The notes beneath the pieces were generated by a model that was not told the origin of the DNA, searched no databases, and was given only the letters and a program-made list of their open reading frames with translations. A DNA stretch of 64,000 bases, taken from contig KV748194.1 in the NCBI GenBank assembly GCA_001692895.1, positions 1,546,746 through 1,610,745 on the forward strand, read 5' to 3'. A program made the position numbers and the translations under genes. Origin of the DNA: Cenococcum geophilum 1.58. Its lineage: Eukaryota > Ascomycota > Dothideomycetes > Gloniales > Gloniaceae. Positions 43,597 to 54,880 of this stretch are shown here, piece after piece; within the stretch, counting starts at the first letter, position 1; the number at the start of each line of letters is the position of its first letter.

Positions 43597-44110
43597 AACG
43601 TTCTTGCCCTAAATAAACGTCTTTTTTAGTAAATAAACTATCTTAATTAGGGACTACTCTACGTGCCTATTAATCTTCCCACCGCTAAGCTCTTTATATT
43701 TATTAATAGATTATTTATAAATAATAAAGATTTTAGCTCCCAGCTAAAATATAAGATTATTATTACAAATAAATCTACTAGAGAGAATAACTTTATAATC
43801 TACGGCAATTTTATCTATTAAAGCTTAACTAAAAGTAAGTATATTACTTAAAGCGTTCTAGCGTTAGAGATATATAGAATAGTTAGCGGAGTTAATATAG
43901 TAATTATAATTGAAACTACCCTAAAGATAATTATAGATCGACTTAAACTTTCCGTTATCCCTATAATTGTATATACTAACTTATATTTCCTCTATAAGTG
44001 TTTAGTTAAGCTTAGTACTATAAAAAAGAAGCGCCTTATAATTAATATTATGGCACTTTAGCAATCCTATAAACGGTAAGAACTCTTTAAGATTTAATAG
44101 ATTAACGGCT
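43597..44110 (+). pseudogene. Copia-B pol, last part: RNase H
   Basis: Continues the Copia-B frame after Gypsy-D: VLALNKRL, then LRYVPINLP-like text, KLFIFINRLFINNKDFSS, ENNFIIYGNFIY, EIYRIVSGVNIVIIIETTLK and LKLSVIPIIVYT (relatives show IHIFVDGSFANNKD and IPIIVCTDS). The C-terminal EKRL...QSYERRE region is recognisable to about 44090. The 3' LTR starts at 44123. Confidence 0.85.
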
Positions 44111-44122
44111 AAGATAACCTAG

Positions 44123-44238
44123 TATCGGGAATAAGGCAAGCGATCGTTACGTGTTGCCGCAGCACTAGCGTGGCGAGGAGCCTTAAGCTCCTCGCCCTCC
44201 CTTATTCTAAGAATAATAAAGTATATTAACCAACATTA
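44123..44238 (+). repeat. Copia-B 3' LTR, first part
   Basis: TATCGGGAATA start, with the CGAGGAGC/GCTCCTCG stem-loop at about 44174-44194. It is interrupted after CATTA (44234-44238), the left copy of the Gypsy-A duplication. The rest is at 50205-50260. Confidence 0.9.
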
Positions 44239-44582
44239 TATAAGGGCGCGAAGAGACTTTAGGGAAGATTTGAAGGAATGATATAAATTCTATCTAAATC
44301 TAAGGGTATATAGCTCTTGCTAAAAACAAAACATTACGTAAAGAAGAGAAGGGAATAACAAGAGAATTATATAATTAAATAGTTAGGGGCTTAGTGGTTG
44401 ATGCGTGCGTATATATACACGCGGTCTTTAATGGACTTTAGTAGAATTTAATTAATCTAGCAGAATTTGGCAGAAGTTAATTAAGCTAGTAGAATTTAGC
44501 AGAATTTGGTTAAAGCGTTGGAATTTATCTATTAAGTGTTTTACTAAGACATTTCTACTATAACTGGGCTAGTCCCGTTATA
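44239..44582 (-). repeat. Gypsy-A copy 2 3' LTR
   Basis: 344 bp from TATAAGGGCG to CCCGTTATA on the + strand, nearly collinear with 49860-50204 and with the reverse complement of 23704-24047. Confidence 0.92.
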
Positions 44583-44980
44583 GTACCCCCCCTTTTAGCC
44601 GAAGGTCTAAATAATTTAAATAATTTAATTTTAGTTAAAACTTATAACTTATCGCGTATCGTGTTTTCGCGTTAGGTGGCAGTAAGCCAAACTAATATTT
44701 TTATAGTAGGTCTTAGCAAGGCAAATCTAACTAATTAGACAACTTTAACCGCCAGTTAAAGTTCCTTAATATCTTATATATTACGTAATCGTATTACAAA
44801 CATCGTAATATATTTTAAGTTCTTTTTAATTTTAAGCTTCCTGCTATTATGTTTTATATATTTATATTAGGTGGCAGTCGTTTACCTTTATATTATGTCT
44901 ATCTAGCTCGAGCAGGCCGCAAAGGATGGTCTTTATAAAATTCTTTTACTAGGAAAGGCGCGTTGGTCTTAATCTAGTTA
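44583..44980 (-). other. Gypsy-A copy 2 3' untranslated region
   Basis: Holds the polypurine tract and a 23-bp palindrome at 44741-44763 (arms AACTTTAAC). At 44688-44697 one copy of GGTGGCAGTA marks the place where copy A1 carries its extra 85-bp segment. No coding signal. Confidence 0.75.
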
Positions 44981-44989
44981 TAGGTTTCC

Positions 44990-47900
44990 TAAGTTTATAT
45001 TTTATATCTTTCCTACTTAATAAGAAGTTTAAATTGTTTAAATTGTGTTTTCTATTGCATATTATTAATTAAGTTAATAAAGTAAGAACTATTACCGTTA
45101 TTAATAATTATAAGAGGTAGCGGTAGCACTTCGTAAGTTATAGGTTTACTTTTTAAGAGTTATAGTAAGTTTACGTAAAACGTTAGATATATTTTTATTT
45201 TAGTTAGTAGTTTAAGCTTATAAGTATACGGGTTTAGTTTCTTCTTAATTTAGTATAGGCCCGCAAACTTCCAGTCTAGTTTCTTTAAGGGTTATTAAGT
45301 TTTTAGGTTTTGTGTATTTAGGTAAACTATATTACCTTCCTTAAAGTCCTACGCGGGAGCTCGTCCTTTGTTTGTATACTATTCCTATATTATTTAAGCG
45401 TACGCTAATTTACTTTATAATAGTTCCGTTAACTACTTTATTTAATTAACAAAGTTATACGCGTTAATTAATTAAATCCTCTTAATTATAGGTTCTGTTA
45501 TATTAATTTTGGGTTATAGTTTAAATCTAAGTTAAGGGTCTTGTTTATAGGTTGCGTAAAACGGCGTTATACCTATTAATTTATTTCTTATATTATTCGC
45601 AGTAAACTTAGCTAAAGATAGCCACTTTTCCTAGTTATCTTATAGGTAGGAGTAGTATATTTATAAGTATTATTCCATAATTGCGTTTATAATTTTAGTT
45701 TAACTATCTGTCTCTAGATAAAATATAGTTAAGAGTTATATTTATATACTTAATTGTTTATATAAGGCTTACTAAAAGTCTAAAATAAACTAGCTTCCGC
45801 GGTCGGATATTATTAAATTAGGAAGTCTATATAGCTTAAAGACGTATTTAATAAAACATTTGGCTACTAATATTGTATTAATTAAGTCTATAGAAATTAT
45901 GTGTTATATTTTTATAAGACGGTTAATAACTACTATAATATTTATAAACCTATTACTATTAGGCAGGTTAACTATAAAGTTAATTAAGATATTTCGCCAT
46001 CTTTGTATTGGAATTGGCAATGGTTAAAGTACTCCTTACTTTTTTATATAAGAGGTTTTCCTACGCACGTATATTCTATATACTTAAATATATTTTTGTA
46101 TATAGTCGTGCATTATAGGCCAGTAATATACTTATTAAATAATCTTATAGGTCTTTATATAGCTAAGGTGCCCTACTATAGGGGAATTATATACAAATTT
46201 AAGTATCTTAAATTATAAGGGTTTGGAATTTAGGACTACTATCTTCTATTAATAGTATAACCGATTATTACGGATTTCGCATTTAGCGAGTGTAATATCT
46301 TTATATTGCCATTTCCCTATTTAAATTACTTTTATTATATCTGCTATCTAGGGGTTATTCTTATATTTATACTCTATTAATTTATTAATTTCTATATCCT
46401 ACTTATTAATTTCTAATTTATTCCTGTTAAGCTCTGCGTCTAAAAATATAGGGTGTAGTTTCTTAAAGCATTTAAGGGGTAGTAAAATTTATAATTAATT
46501 TATAATCCGTTTATTAGAGGCGTTTATAGGTAAGTTCTATAATTATTATATTAATAAGTTAGGCTTCTAATTAAGTTTGCTAGGTTAGTATATAATCTTA
46601 AAGTTAAATTATAAGAGGTATTCGGCCTAACGAATTTAGCGTTATATTAATTGCTTTGTAGTTATAAAGTACTATAGGTTTTTATAGTCCGTTAATACGC
46701 GTATTAGGAATAACAATCCTTTAAGTTTTAGATGCTATTATTTAAAGCATCTAATAATTGTAAGTAGTTCCTTATTATATATCTTATAGTTTAATTTAGT
46801 AGGGGTAAGTTTTTAGGAAAGAAAGGCTACTAGGCACAGCTCGCCGTTCTTATTATATTGCGATAATACTCCTCCTAGTATATAATTAGATAAGTTTGTT
46901 TTAATAATATATTTAAGGTCTAAATTAAAGTAGGTAAGAATTAGTGCAATTGTAAAACGATATTTTAGGTTGTTAAAAGCTTGTTTACATTTAGTAGTTT
47001 ATTTAAATTTTATATTTTTCCTTATTAAGTTTACTAATGGCTAAACAATTTTTAAGAAGTAATTAATAAATTAATAGTAGAAATTTACAAATCCTAAAAA
47101 TCCTTAAATGTTTTATACACTATTAGGACTTTCCTAGTTTATAATTATAGTAATTTTCTTAGGGTTTATTTTAATTCCGTTACGGGATATAATTAGGCCT
47201 AAGTATATAACTTTGGACGTATAGAACTTGTATTTCTTAATATCGCATTATAAGCCCGCGTCTTATAGGCGTTTAAGGACTATTTAGATATGCTTTTAAT
47301 ACTTAGAAAGCGAAGACAAATAGATTAAGATATTATTAATATACGTAGTAATAAATATATTAAGGAATTCGCAAAGCGTATTATTAATATATTACTAAAA
47401 TATACCGGGACTGTTCTTTACAATAAACGGCATTACTAGGTATTTAAAAAGTCCCTATTATATACAGAAAGCTATATACTTTTTATCTCCTTCGTAAATA
47501 CGGATTTAATTAAAGGCAGTAACTACGTTAAGCTTTATAAAGTATTATACTTTCACTAAGTAGTTAAGCGTTTCTTAAAGTAGAGGAATTAAATATCGGT
47601 TTTAAATTATAATTATATTTAGGGCTTAATAATTAATATAGAACCTTAAGCCTCCTCTAGGTTTTTTAATAAATAGTATAGGTAAGGTAAATAGTAATTA
47701 ACTAGGGCGAATAAATCCATTCTCTAGGTACTTTTTAAGGTATTATTATATTACTAGTAGCTCTTTTTATAATATACCGTATAACGGGCCGAACTTTAGC
47801 GTTATACTAGGTTTAAGTTCTATCTTAAAATCGTGCTTATCTTAATATAGGGGTAGTTAGTTTATAAATCGTTTCTTAAACGTATTAATTAGATTATAAT

Positions 47901-48780
47901 ATTCTTTAGGTATAAGAGGTTGGGGGTTAGTATATTGCTTTAGTTTTAATGCCTTTTTAATATCTTCTAGTGTTATAGTAAAGATCTTATAGTCTCGTTT
48001 TCTTACTAATAAATAAAAGGGTACGGCTTATATTATACGAATTTTAAGGGGTTTTAATATATTATCTTCGCATTCTTTACCGTAATTGGTAGTTATAACT
48101 TTATTATATTAGTTTGGGGTTTATAGCAAGGGTAATTTATATTATATTAAATTTAAATAGTTATATATATATTTATAGGGCAAGTAGTGTTTTAAATAAT
48201 AACTTCGGTAGTAGGTTATACGGAATTTTAGTATTTCTTTAACCCAGCTAATTAAAGGGTTGTGTTGTTTTAGCTATCCGTGTCTAAGTATTACCTTATA
48301 ATACTTTAAGGGTGTTATAAATAGGGAAATATATTTAAGGTGTTTACCTATCCACATCTTTATAAGAGTGTAGTGTATTAGTTTACCGTATATTAAAGGC
48401 TTACTATTAAAGCCTTATAGGCCTTAGGGCTTATTAAGTTTCTTTAAATTTAAGCGTTAAGTTTTTGCGTGGTTTGTATTAATAAAGCCTATACTAGTAG
48501 CTCTGCTGTCTATAAGGATTTATACTTTCTTCTATTTTCTAAGTATTTAAATTTCGCTAAGTATATTAAGGGAGTTATATTATGTATTAGCGCTAGAAAA
48601 GCCTAGACACTTATACTTTTTTACTTCTTATTCTAAGGCGCAACTTGGCCCTAGAATAACTTATTTTTTAAGTTAACTAAAGGTAAGATACTTTATGGCG
48701 ATTAAGTATAATTTATAGAATAAGTATAACTTAAGGACTAAGAGGAGCTACGGCGGACCTTTTTAAAAGGGTAAGTTTGG
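44990..48780 (-). pseudogene. pol: Gypsy-A copy 2 pol remnant
   Basis: Reading the minus strand downward: protease ILIDSRATSIGFINTNHA (about 48470-48520). RT (about 47080-47800) has GPLYGIL, NGFIRPS, KKPRGGLRFYINY*ALN, IRNRYLIPLL, IKLNVVTAFN, IYEGDKKYIAFCI, ITTYINNILIYL (YxDD now YINN) and YLGLIIS. RNase H (about 46560-46970) has IIKTNLSNYILGGVLSQY, VAFLS*KLTPTKLNYKIY and VLTDYKNLQYF. Integrase (about 45450-46330) and a chromodomain (about 44995-45080) match the A1 fragments at 9116 and 12753. Stops throughout; few frame breaks. Confidence 0.9.
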
Positions 48781-48784
48781 CAAT

Positions 48785-49855
48785 CCCTTTAAATATATTC
48801 CTTTTTTCTATATCCAAAACATTCTTTATTTGCGGCTTATATTCTTTATTTATCGGTTCCTAAGGGTATATAGGATGAAGTGGCGTTAAGGTCTATAGGG
48901 TTATATATAAGGCTTTTAGGTCTTAGAGACGGATCGCGCTTTAAAGTATATACTAGTTTTATAGAGTTTTAAACGCGAGGTGTAGTTGGCTTTAGAGAAT
49001 AAGTCTATTTATTATATTAAAGGTCCTTATTAATTTATTAATATATTATAGCAAATTTGGGTAAGTCCTTTAGCAGTTCTCTGCCTACTAACTATACTTT
49101 AATTTTATCTAAAATAGCTTAACGGAGAGCAGTAACTTTAGCGGCTTTATTCCAATCTAGTTTACTAATAAGGCCTAAAAATTCTAAAAAGAAGCTAGTA
49201 AAGTCTTGGTTCCGTTATTATAGATTTTTAAGTTTAGTAATAGCTATGTGTTTGCGGCTGGCGTTATTATATATTCGTTTTAGTAGAGAGATAAAGATTT
49301 TAAAATTAACGAAGGTGCTATTACGAAAGAATAGGTCTATAGTTTATGTAGCGTCTTTACTTAAATAAGACATTCTATAGCTAATCTTACTAGCTTTAGT
49401 AGAGTATTGGTTATAGTTTATTAAAAGTTTAAGATGGAGCTTAGTTACAAAAGGACGTAGATTATTTTAATTTCTATTAAATATTGGAGGGTTAGGGAGC
49501 TTTTTAGATTTTATAGTAGGTACTAGGTTTATTATAGGTACGGGTTAAGCTGCTATTACTAGTTTAGGATTTGTATTTAACGGGTTAGGTTTATATATAG
49601 TTATTTTAATTTTATTTATAGGTGTTGCTATTAGGGTCTTTAACGTAAGTGCTTTAAGGTTACGGAGTTCTTTGCGGATTGCTCCTATTAATTGCTAGTA
49701 CTAAGCTTCTAATATTACTCGCTATTAGGCCAAAGTATCTATAAAGGATTATTGTATTATAGTTAACTGTTTCCTAACCAGGGCTATAATACTTATAGTT
49801 AATGCAGAGGGTTTAAGTTCGTTTACCATTTTAATAGTAGTTATTTTAACGTAAT
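48785..49855 (-). pseudogene. gag: Gypsy-A copy 2 gag remnant
   Basis: Minus-strand frame between the 5' LTR and protease. A zinc knuckle at about 48790-48850 reads ECFGYRKKEYI*RDC, i.e. CX2CX4HX4C with Tyr for Cys and for His. The N-terminal part (about 49500-49840) has a start near MVNELKPSAL and a basic, Gln/stop-rich stretch. Confidence 0.75.
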
Positions 49856-49859
49856 ATAA

Positions 49860-50204
49860 TATAAGGGCGCAAAGAGACTTTGGGGAAGATTTAAAGGAAT
49901 AATATAAATTCTATCTAAATCTAAGGGTATATAGCTTTCGCTAAGAACAAGACATTACGTAAAGAAGAGAAGGGAATAATAAGAGAATTATATAATTAAA
50001 TAGTTAGGGGCTTGGTGGTCAATGCGTGCGTATATACGCACGCGGTCTTTAACGGACTTTAGTAAAATTCGATTAATCTAGTAGAATTTAGCAGAAGTTA
50101 ATTAAGCTAGCAGAATTTGGCAGAATTTGGTCAAAGCGTCGGGATTTATCTATTAAGTGTTTCACTAAGACATTCCTACTGTAACTGGGCTAGTCCTATT
50201 ACAC
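49860..50204 (-). repeat. Gypsy-A copy 2 5' LTR
   Basis: 345 bp, TATAAGGGCG to CCTATTACA on the + strand. It contains a perfect 20-bp palindrome at 50024-50043, disrupted in the 3' LTR, and repeated GCAGAATTTGG-type units at about 50090-50135. Confidence 0.92.
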
Positions 50205-50260
50205 ATCACTATAACCTACTCAAGTAGTCGTTATTGGTAAGTTACCCTATATGACTAACA
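50205..50260 (+). repeat. Copia-B 3' LTR, last part
   Basis: CATCACTATAACC to GACTAACA, continuing 44238, followed by ATAAT (50261-50265), the Copia-B duplication. Confidence 0.9.
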
Positions 50261-50265
50261 ATAAT

Positions 50266-51179
50266 AGCTAGCATTTCTTTATTATAGATATAGTAGTTTA
50301 GATTAGTATCTATTATAGTCTTTAAATAGTATATAATAGAGCACTATTCTCTATCTAGTTACTTCTAGGAAAAAATACTAGCTATCGCGCTATCTAAGGC
50401 ATTAGTTTTTAGCATTAAGGGCTATTTTAAGTTAAAATAGGTAAATAAGGAAGCCGATACTAGCTGTTTTTAAGCTTATTAAAGGCCTGCCTATATATAG
50501 CGTTAAAGTAAAAGGGCTGGTCTTTTCTAGTAAGACGGTTAAGAGGCTAGGCGATTCTGCTGTAGTTCTTAATAAATCGTTAGTAGAAGTTATAAAAACC
50601 TAAAAATAATTATACCCCCTTTATAGTCCGTAGGGGTGCCCACTAGTTAATTACGGCCGTTTTCTCTAGGTCGGCTTTAATTCTATTTATACTAATAATA
50701 AAACCTAGGTACTTTATACGTTTAATACTAAACTCTAACTTCTTAATATTAACCTAGAGGCTAGCCTTACGGAGCCGTTATAGAACTTTATAGATATACT
50801 CCTTATATTCTAGCTCGTTCTTAAAGTAAAATATAATATTATCTAAATAGTCTATATAGAAGTCGTTAAGGTAGTTAAAGAGTATATTATTTATATACAG
50901 CTAGTACGTAGCTAGTCCGTTAGTTAGTTTAAAAGAAAGTACTTTATATTTATATATTCCGTAATAGGTCTAAAATATAATAAGATCTTTAGACTTAGGA
51001 TTTATTTTAATTTAATAAAAGGCCTAACGGATATTAAGCTTTATAAAAACCTTAGCTCTACTTATTTAGGCTAGAGTCTTATTAAGTAGGGGTAGCGAAT
51101 AGCGGTTCTTGCGGGTTATATTATTTAGCTTATAGTAGTTAATGCAGAAGCGGAGTCTTCTATTTAGCTTTTTAATAAA
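50266..51179 (-). pseudogene. Gypsy-B RNase H start and reverse transcriptase fragment
   Basis: Minus strand. RT text is PFIKKLNRRLRFYINYYKLN, NRYLLPLLNKTL, INPKSKDLIIF, FYIDYLDNII (YxDD box, now YLDN), VNIKKLEFSIKRIKYLGFII and LFLGFYNFY. It runs into RNase H (KDQPFYF, NYYIYNKEMLAII), which is broken at 50261 by Copia-B and continues toward 28080. The N-terminal RT part lies beyond the non-autonomous element at 52538. Confidence 0.87.
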
Positions 51180-51184
51180 GGGAA

Positions 51185-51371
51185 TGTTATAGTACGTGCC
51201 GACTACCAAGGTGCGAGGTATGAGGTGACTGTATATTATTAACAAACAATGTCGTGTGAGGATCTATATAGGAGGTGAAGCGGTATATATATACGTCGCT
51301 TAGGGGTCAGGTCTATGCTCGTGTTATAACAACACTAAGTCATAATAACGTATTAGGTCAGTGCTGTAACA
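51185..51371. repeat. LTR of non-autonomous element (left)
   Basis: 187 bp, TGTTATAGTACG to GTGCTGTAACA. Preceded by GGGAA. Confidence 0.92.
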
Positions 51372-52345
51372 GTATATCCCCCTTCTAAGGCGAGCTCCTA
51401 TAAGCTAAGTAACGGCAGTAGAAATATAGAGGTAAAAAAATAAATATATATCCTCATCCTTCTAGTCCTTAAAGGTTCTCGTCCTTCCAGTCCTTAAAGG
51501 TCCTCGTCCTTATAGTCCTTAAACCCTCCTACCTATATCCCTACTACATCGCTCTCTGCTAGTGCTTGTCTCGAGCACTAAATAAAGCTGAAGGCAGAGG
51601 GGTAAAACAAAGGAGATGAGAAAAAATTTATCCACGGAGTGTATGGCGGATATTAACACTTAAAAGGCTTAAAGTTGCGGAGATTAAGGTTAAGGCGTAG
51701 ACTTAAAAGGCTCGGAGTACAGAGATCGAGGTTGAAACGTAGATTCTTATCACGGTAAACTTAAAGTACTATCTATGCGAATTTAAAGACGGAGAGACAG
51801 AGAGATAGAGATCGGTAACCTATAGTCTTACACTGTAATCAAGACATAAGGAACATAGCCCGCAGGGTATCTCCCTGTAGCTAGCTTGGAAACTTAGATA
51901 TAAAGTAGTAGCATAGCTAGAAACAGACTTGGAGACGGAGACGGAGATAGAAATCGATAACCTATAGCTTTTAAGAAGAGGGTATAGCCCGTAGGGGGAA
52001 CACCTAGCGTCCTAGTCTACCCACAGCTAGTAGCTTCTATTCCTTCCCATAGGTATAAAACGGCATACTCCGCGACTAATAGCCCACGGCTTACTAGTAA
52101 GGCCTACAGCTAGCTTATAAAACTTAGGATATAAAGTAGTAGGATATCGGCTCGTTAAAGACAGGGACACGGAGAGGTCGGCTTAGGGACTTAAATAGAT
52201 TTAAGGTGCAGAGATTTTACTAGGTCGGCATTGTTGTAGAATAGGGGTAAGAATCCCGCCCGGGGTAGGGTCGTAGCTTTAAAACGTAGCTTTGGAACGG
52301 TGGAAACAAAGCCCTACCAGGGGCGTATAAGATGACACGACATAC

Positions 52346-52532
52346 TGTTATAGTACGTGCCGACTGTCAAGGTACGAGGTACAAGGTAACTGTATATCAT
52401 TGACAAACGATATCGTGTGAGGATCTATATAGGAGGTGAGGCGGTATATATACACGTCGCTTAGGGGTTAGGTCTGTGCTCGTGTTATAATAACACCAAG
52501 TTATAACAACGTGTTAGGTCAGTGCCGTAACA
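52346..52532. repeat. LTR of non-autonomous element (right)
   Basis: 187 bp, TGTTATAGTACG to GTGCCGTAACA. Followed by GAGAA. No clear purine tract adjoins either LTR, so orientation is undecided. Confidence 0.92.
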
Positions 52533-52537
52533 GAGAA

Positions 52538-53060
52538 TAGGCGAGGTAAAAGGGGCTTAGCTAGGCTTAATAAAGCCCTTATTTAGGTTATTAATAAGAT
52601 ACTGCTTTATAGCCTATAATTTGGTAATAAACTGCTTATAGAGGGGGCTAAAGCTAAGGGTATTTTCCTTGCCCTACTTAATCTCGATTTTATAGTTATA
52701 TAGTTAGTAAGGTAGAAGTATATTAGATACTACTTTAGAAAATATATTTTTAAATTTCTAGTATTAATAGGGCAGCTTTTATTCTACTAGTTCCTTATCT
52801 ATAAGCTCGCTTTCTTATCCACTAAGCTTACTTTCATTTTCCTTAATTATTTAATTAATTTTGCATAAGCTAGTTATAAAGGTAATAGTATTAAGCTAAA
52901 CCAAGTTCTAGTAGAATCCTACGGCACTAATATAGTAGATATTAACTAGTAGGAGATTCGCTAGTTTCTTTACGGATATCCGTTAAGTTATATTTTATAG
53001 TATAGTATTTATAATCTTCCTTAGCTTACGTTCTATTTTCTATAAGTTATTATTAGGAAA
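52538..53060 (-). pseudogene. Gypsy-B N-terminal reverse transcriptase and linker fragment
   Basis: Minus strand: LLTNYITIKS then YNYKIEIK*GKENTLSFSPLYKQ, AIKQYLINNLNKGFIKPS*AP and FTSPIL, the conserved start of a gypsy RT (normally KGFIRPSSSPAASPVL). The linker toward protease at 52780-53060 is less clear. It breaks off at the minisatellite island. Confidence 0.8.
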
Positions 53061-53865
53061 ATGTTTATGCCTCTTAATAGTACTAACAGGTTCCTAACAG
53101 CCCTAACAGGAGCTGTTAGGAGCTCCAGGAGACACTTACACTCGGCATCCTACCAGGAACCTGTCAGGAGGTCGCTTGGACCACTAGGACCACTAGGACC
53201 TTTAGGACCATCAGGACCATCAGGACTATTAGGACCATTAGGACCGTCAGAATAATAATAAAATTCTAGATTTAAAAATAAGGTATATTAACACTCTAGT
53301 ATTTATAGCAAGTTAAAAAATATATAATTAATTTAATTATATATAATCTAAATAATCCAAATTAATCTTTCCTGCCTACCTGTGTCTGTCATAGGAGCTC
53401 TACGATGGCTTGGGGGCGATCGACTAAGGAGCCTTGCGCGGAGGCTCTAAATCGTCGATTGGCGATATTCCCGATGATCCACCGGCCGTGTGCTGATTTC
53501 CTAACTAGGCCTAGTGCCTGCCCTGCCTATCCTACCTGTCTGTGCCTACCTGTCTGTGCCTGCCTGTCGTGCCTACCTGCCGTGCCTACCTGTCTATGCC
53601 TACCTTCTGTATCTGTAATTTGGGGGAGAGGTCGGCCCAATCGAAGGCTCTGCTTGATTCGATTGCGATTGATTATATTAATTTAAATCGTTCTCTATGG
53701 GCGTTCGCTGGCTGTACGTTTGAACGGTAGTCGTCTGGGGTGCCTCCCTAGGAGGCCTTGATTCGATTTGATTCGGTAACGGGCTGATATTAAGGCTCTG
53801 GTTCGATTTGATCGATCGATTAAATTAATCGTGGTGTTCACTGGCTGGTCGTTTAAACGATTATC

Positions 53866-53965
53866 GTCTGGCTCTGGCGACGGTCGTCTGGTTCTGGCGA
53901 CGGTCGTCTAGCTCTGACGGTCGTTTGGTTCTGGCGACGGTCTCTAGTTCTGGCGACGGTCCTCT
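53866..53965. repeat. 20-bp minisatellite, first array
   Basis: About five units of GTCTGGTTCTGGCGACGGTC type. A longer array of the same unit lies at 54240-54440, where some units read CTAG for CTGG and TAACGG for CGACGG. Confidence 0.85.
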
Positions 53966-54239
53966 CCTACCTACCTACCTACCTACCTACCTGCCTACCT
54001 ACCTGCCTGCCTATGTTAGTATCTAATTCAATTCGGGGGAGGGGTCGGCCCGATTGAAGGCTCTAATTGATTTAGATCGTTCTCTATGGCCGTTCGCTAG
54101 CTGTACATTTAAATAGTAGTTGTCTAAGGTGCTTCCCTAGGAGGCCTTGATTCGATTCGGTGATGGGCTAATATCAAAATTTAATCGATCGATTAATTGA
54201 ATCGTTCGTGGTATTTGCTGGCTAGTTGTTTAAAAGGTT

Positions 54240-54440
54240 GTTGTCTAGTTCTGGTAACGGTCGTCTGGTTCTGGCAACGGTCGTCTAGTTCTGGCAACGG
54301 TTGTCTAGTTCTGGTAACGGTTGTTTGGCTCTAGGACGGTCATCTGGTTCTAGCAACGGTCGTCTGGTTCTGGCGACGGTTATTTGGTTCTGGCGACGGT
54401 TATCTGGTTCTAGCGACGGTTGTCTAGTCCTGGCGACGGT
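54240..54440. repeat. 20-bp minisatellite, second array
   Basis: About ten units of the same 20-bp motif as 53866-53965, at the end of the second copy of the ~410-bp duplicated segment. Many units carry G-to-A or C-to-T changes, suggesting mild RIP of the duplication. Confidence 0.85.
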
Positions 54441-54559
54441 CTGCTAGCTGCCGTTCTAGTGCCTCCTAAGGTAGGGAGGATGTAAGGAAGGGTAAAAAAT
54501 AAGGTGGCTACAAAAGGGGTAACTCGGCAGAGGTATGTGTAAGCTATTAGGAATATAGC

Positions 54560-54880
54560 GGGGACCCAATAGAGCCTTGTGCAGGGCCTTTATACGTAGA
54601 GCTTTGTATAGAGCTTTATACAGAGCTTCGTGCAGAGCCTCTGTACGTAGAGCTTTGTATAGAGCTTTGTATAGAGCCTCTGTACGCAGAGCTTTGTGTA
54701 GAGCCTCGTGTAGAGCCTCGTGCGAAGCTTCGCGCGGAGCTTCGTGTAGAGCTTCGTGTAGAGCTTTGTGTAGAGCTTCGTGCAAAGCTTCGTGTAGAGC
54801 TTATGTAGAGCTTCGTATAGAGCTTCGTGTAGAGCTTCGTGCAGAGCCTTATGCGGAGCCTCATGCGGAGCCTTAGTAGT
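54560..54880. repeat. 12-bp minisatellite
   Basis: About 25 units of AGAGCTTCGTGT type. Because 12 is divisible by three, three long frames are open here on both strands: 54577-54876 (+, RALYRASC-like), 54456-54785 (-, HEALHEAL-like) and 54616-54864 (-, SSTRSSTR-like). I see no start context or homology to support any of them as a gene. Confidence 0.88.

Larger units (their letters stand above)
44239..50204 (-). mobile_element. Gypsy-A copy 2 (A2): complete chromovirus, decayed
   Basis: 5966 bp with LTRs at 44239-44582 (3') and 49860-50204 (5'). The target duplication is CATTA (44234-44238) and CATCA (50205-50209); the one difference is a CA-to-TA change, so RIP acted after insertion. A tract of eight C at 44584-44591 is the polypurine tract on the minus strand. 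Order on the minus strand is gag, protease, RT, RNase H, integrase, chromodomain. It interrupts the 3' LTR of Copia-B and provides the reference for the split copy A1. Confidence 0.93.
28086..50260 (+). mobile_element. Copia-B: Ty1/copia retrotransposon with two large nested elements
   Basis: 5' LTR 28086-28253; 3' LTR 44123-44238 plus 50205-50260. Target duplication ATAAT at 28081-28085 and 50261-50265. The coding order gag, protease, integrase, RT, RNase H (+ strand) is copia. Gypsy-D (33017-43591) splits pol and Gypsy-A copy 2 (44239-50204) splits the 3' LTR. Without them it would be about 5.6 kb. It is inserted in the RNase H region of Gypsy-B. Confidence 0.92.
51185..52532. mobile_element. 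Non-autonomous, non-coding LTR element (TRIM-like)
   Basis: Two 187-bp LTRs (51185-51371, 52346-52532), both TGTTATAGTACGTGCCGAC to GTAACA, with duplication GGGAA (51180-51184) and GAGAA (52533-52537). The 974-bp interior has no open frame or retroviral motif. It holds a 25-bp repeat of about three units at 51455-51525 and two pairs of longer repeats (about 51785-51830 with 51925-51970, and 51880-51925 with 52110-52150). LTR length and both termini match Gypsy-C, which could supply the enzymes. Its insertion splits the Gypsy-B RT between SPI and PFIKK. Confidence 0.9.

Noticed and set aside
53061-53255. Small collagen-like protein (GPLGPLGPS repeats)
   Set aside because: The Gly-Pro text comes from a 9-bp tandem repeat within a minisatellite island; no homology or expression signal is visible.
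53866-54440. CRISPR-like regular repeats
   Set aside because: The 20-bp units are directly adjacent without spacers, and the context is fungal; it is a minisatellite.
54456-54785. 109-aa protein with HEAL repeats
   Set aside because: It results from a 12-bp repeat that keeps several frames open on both strands.
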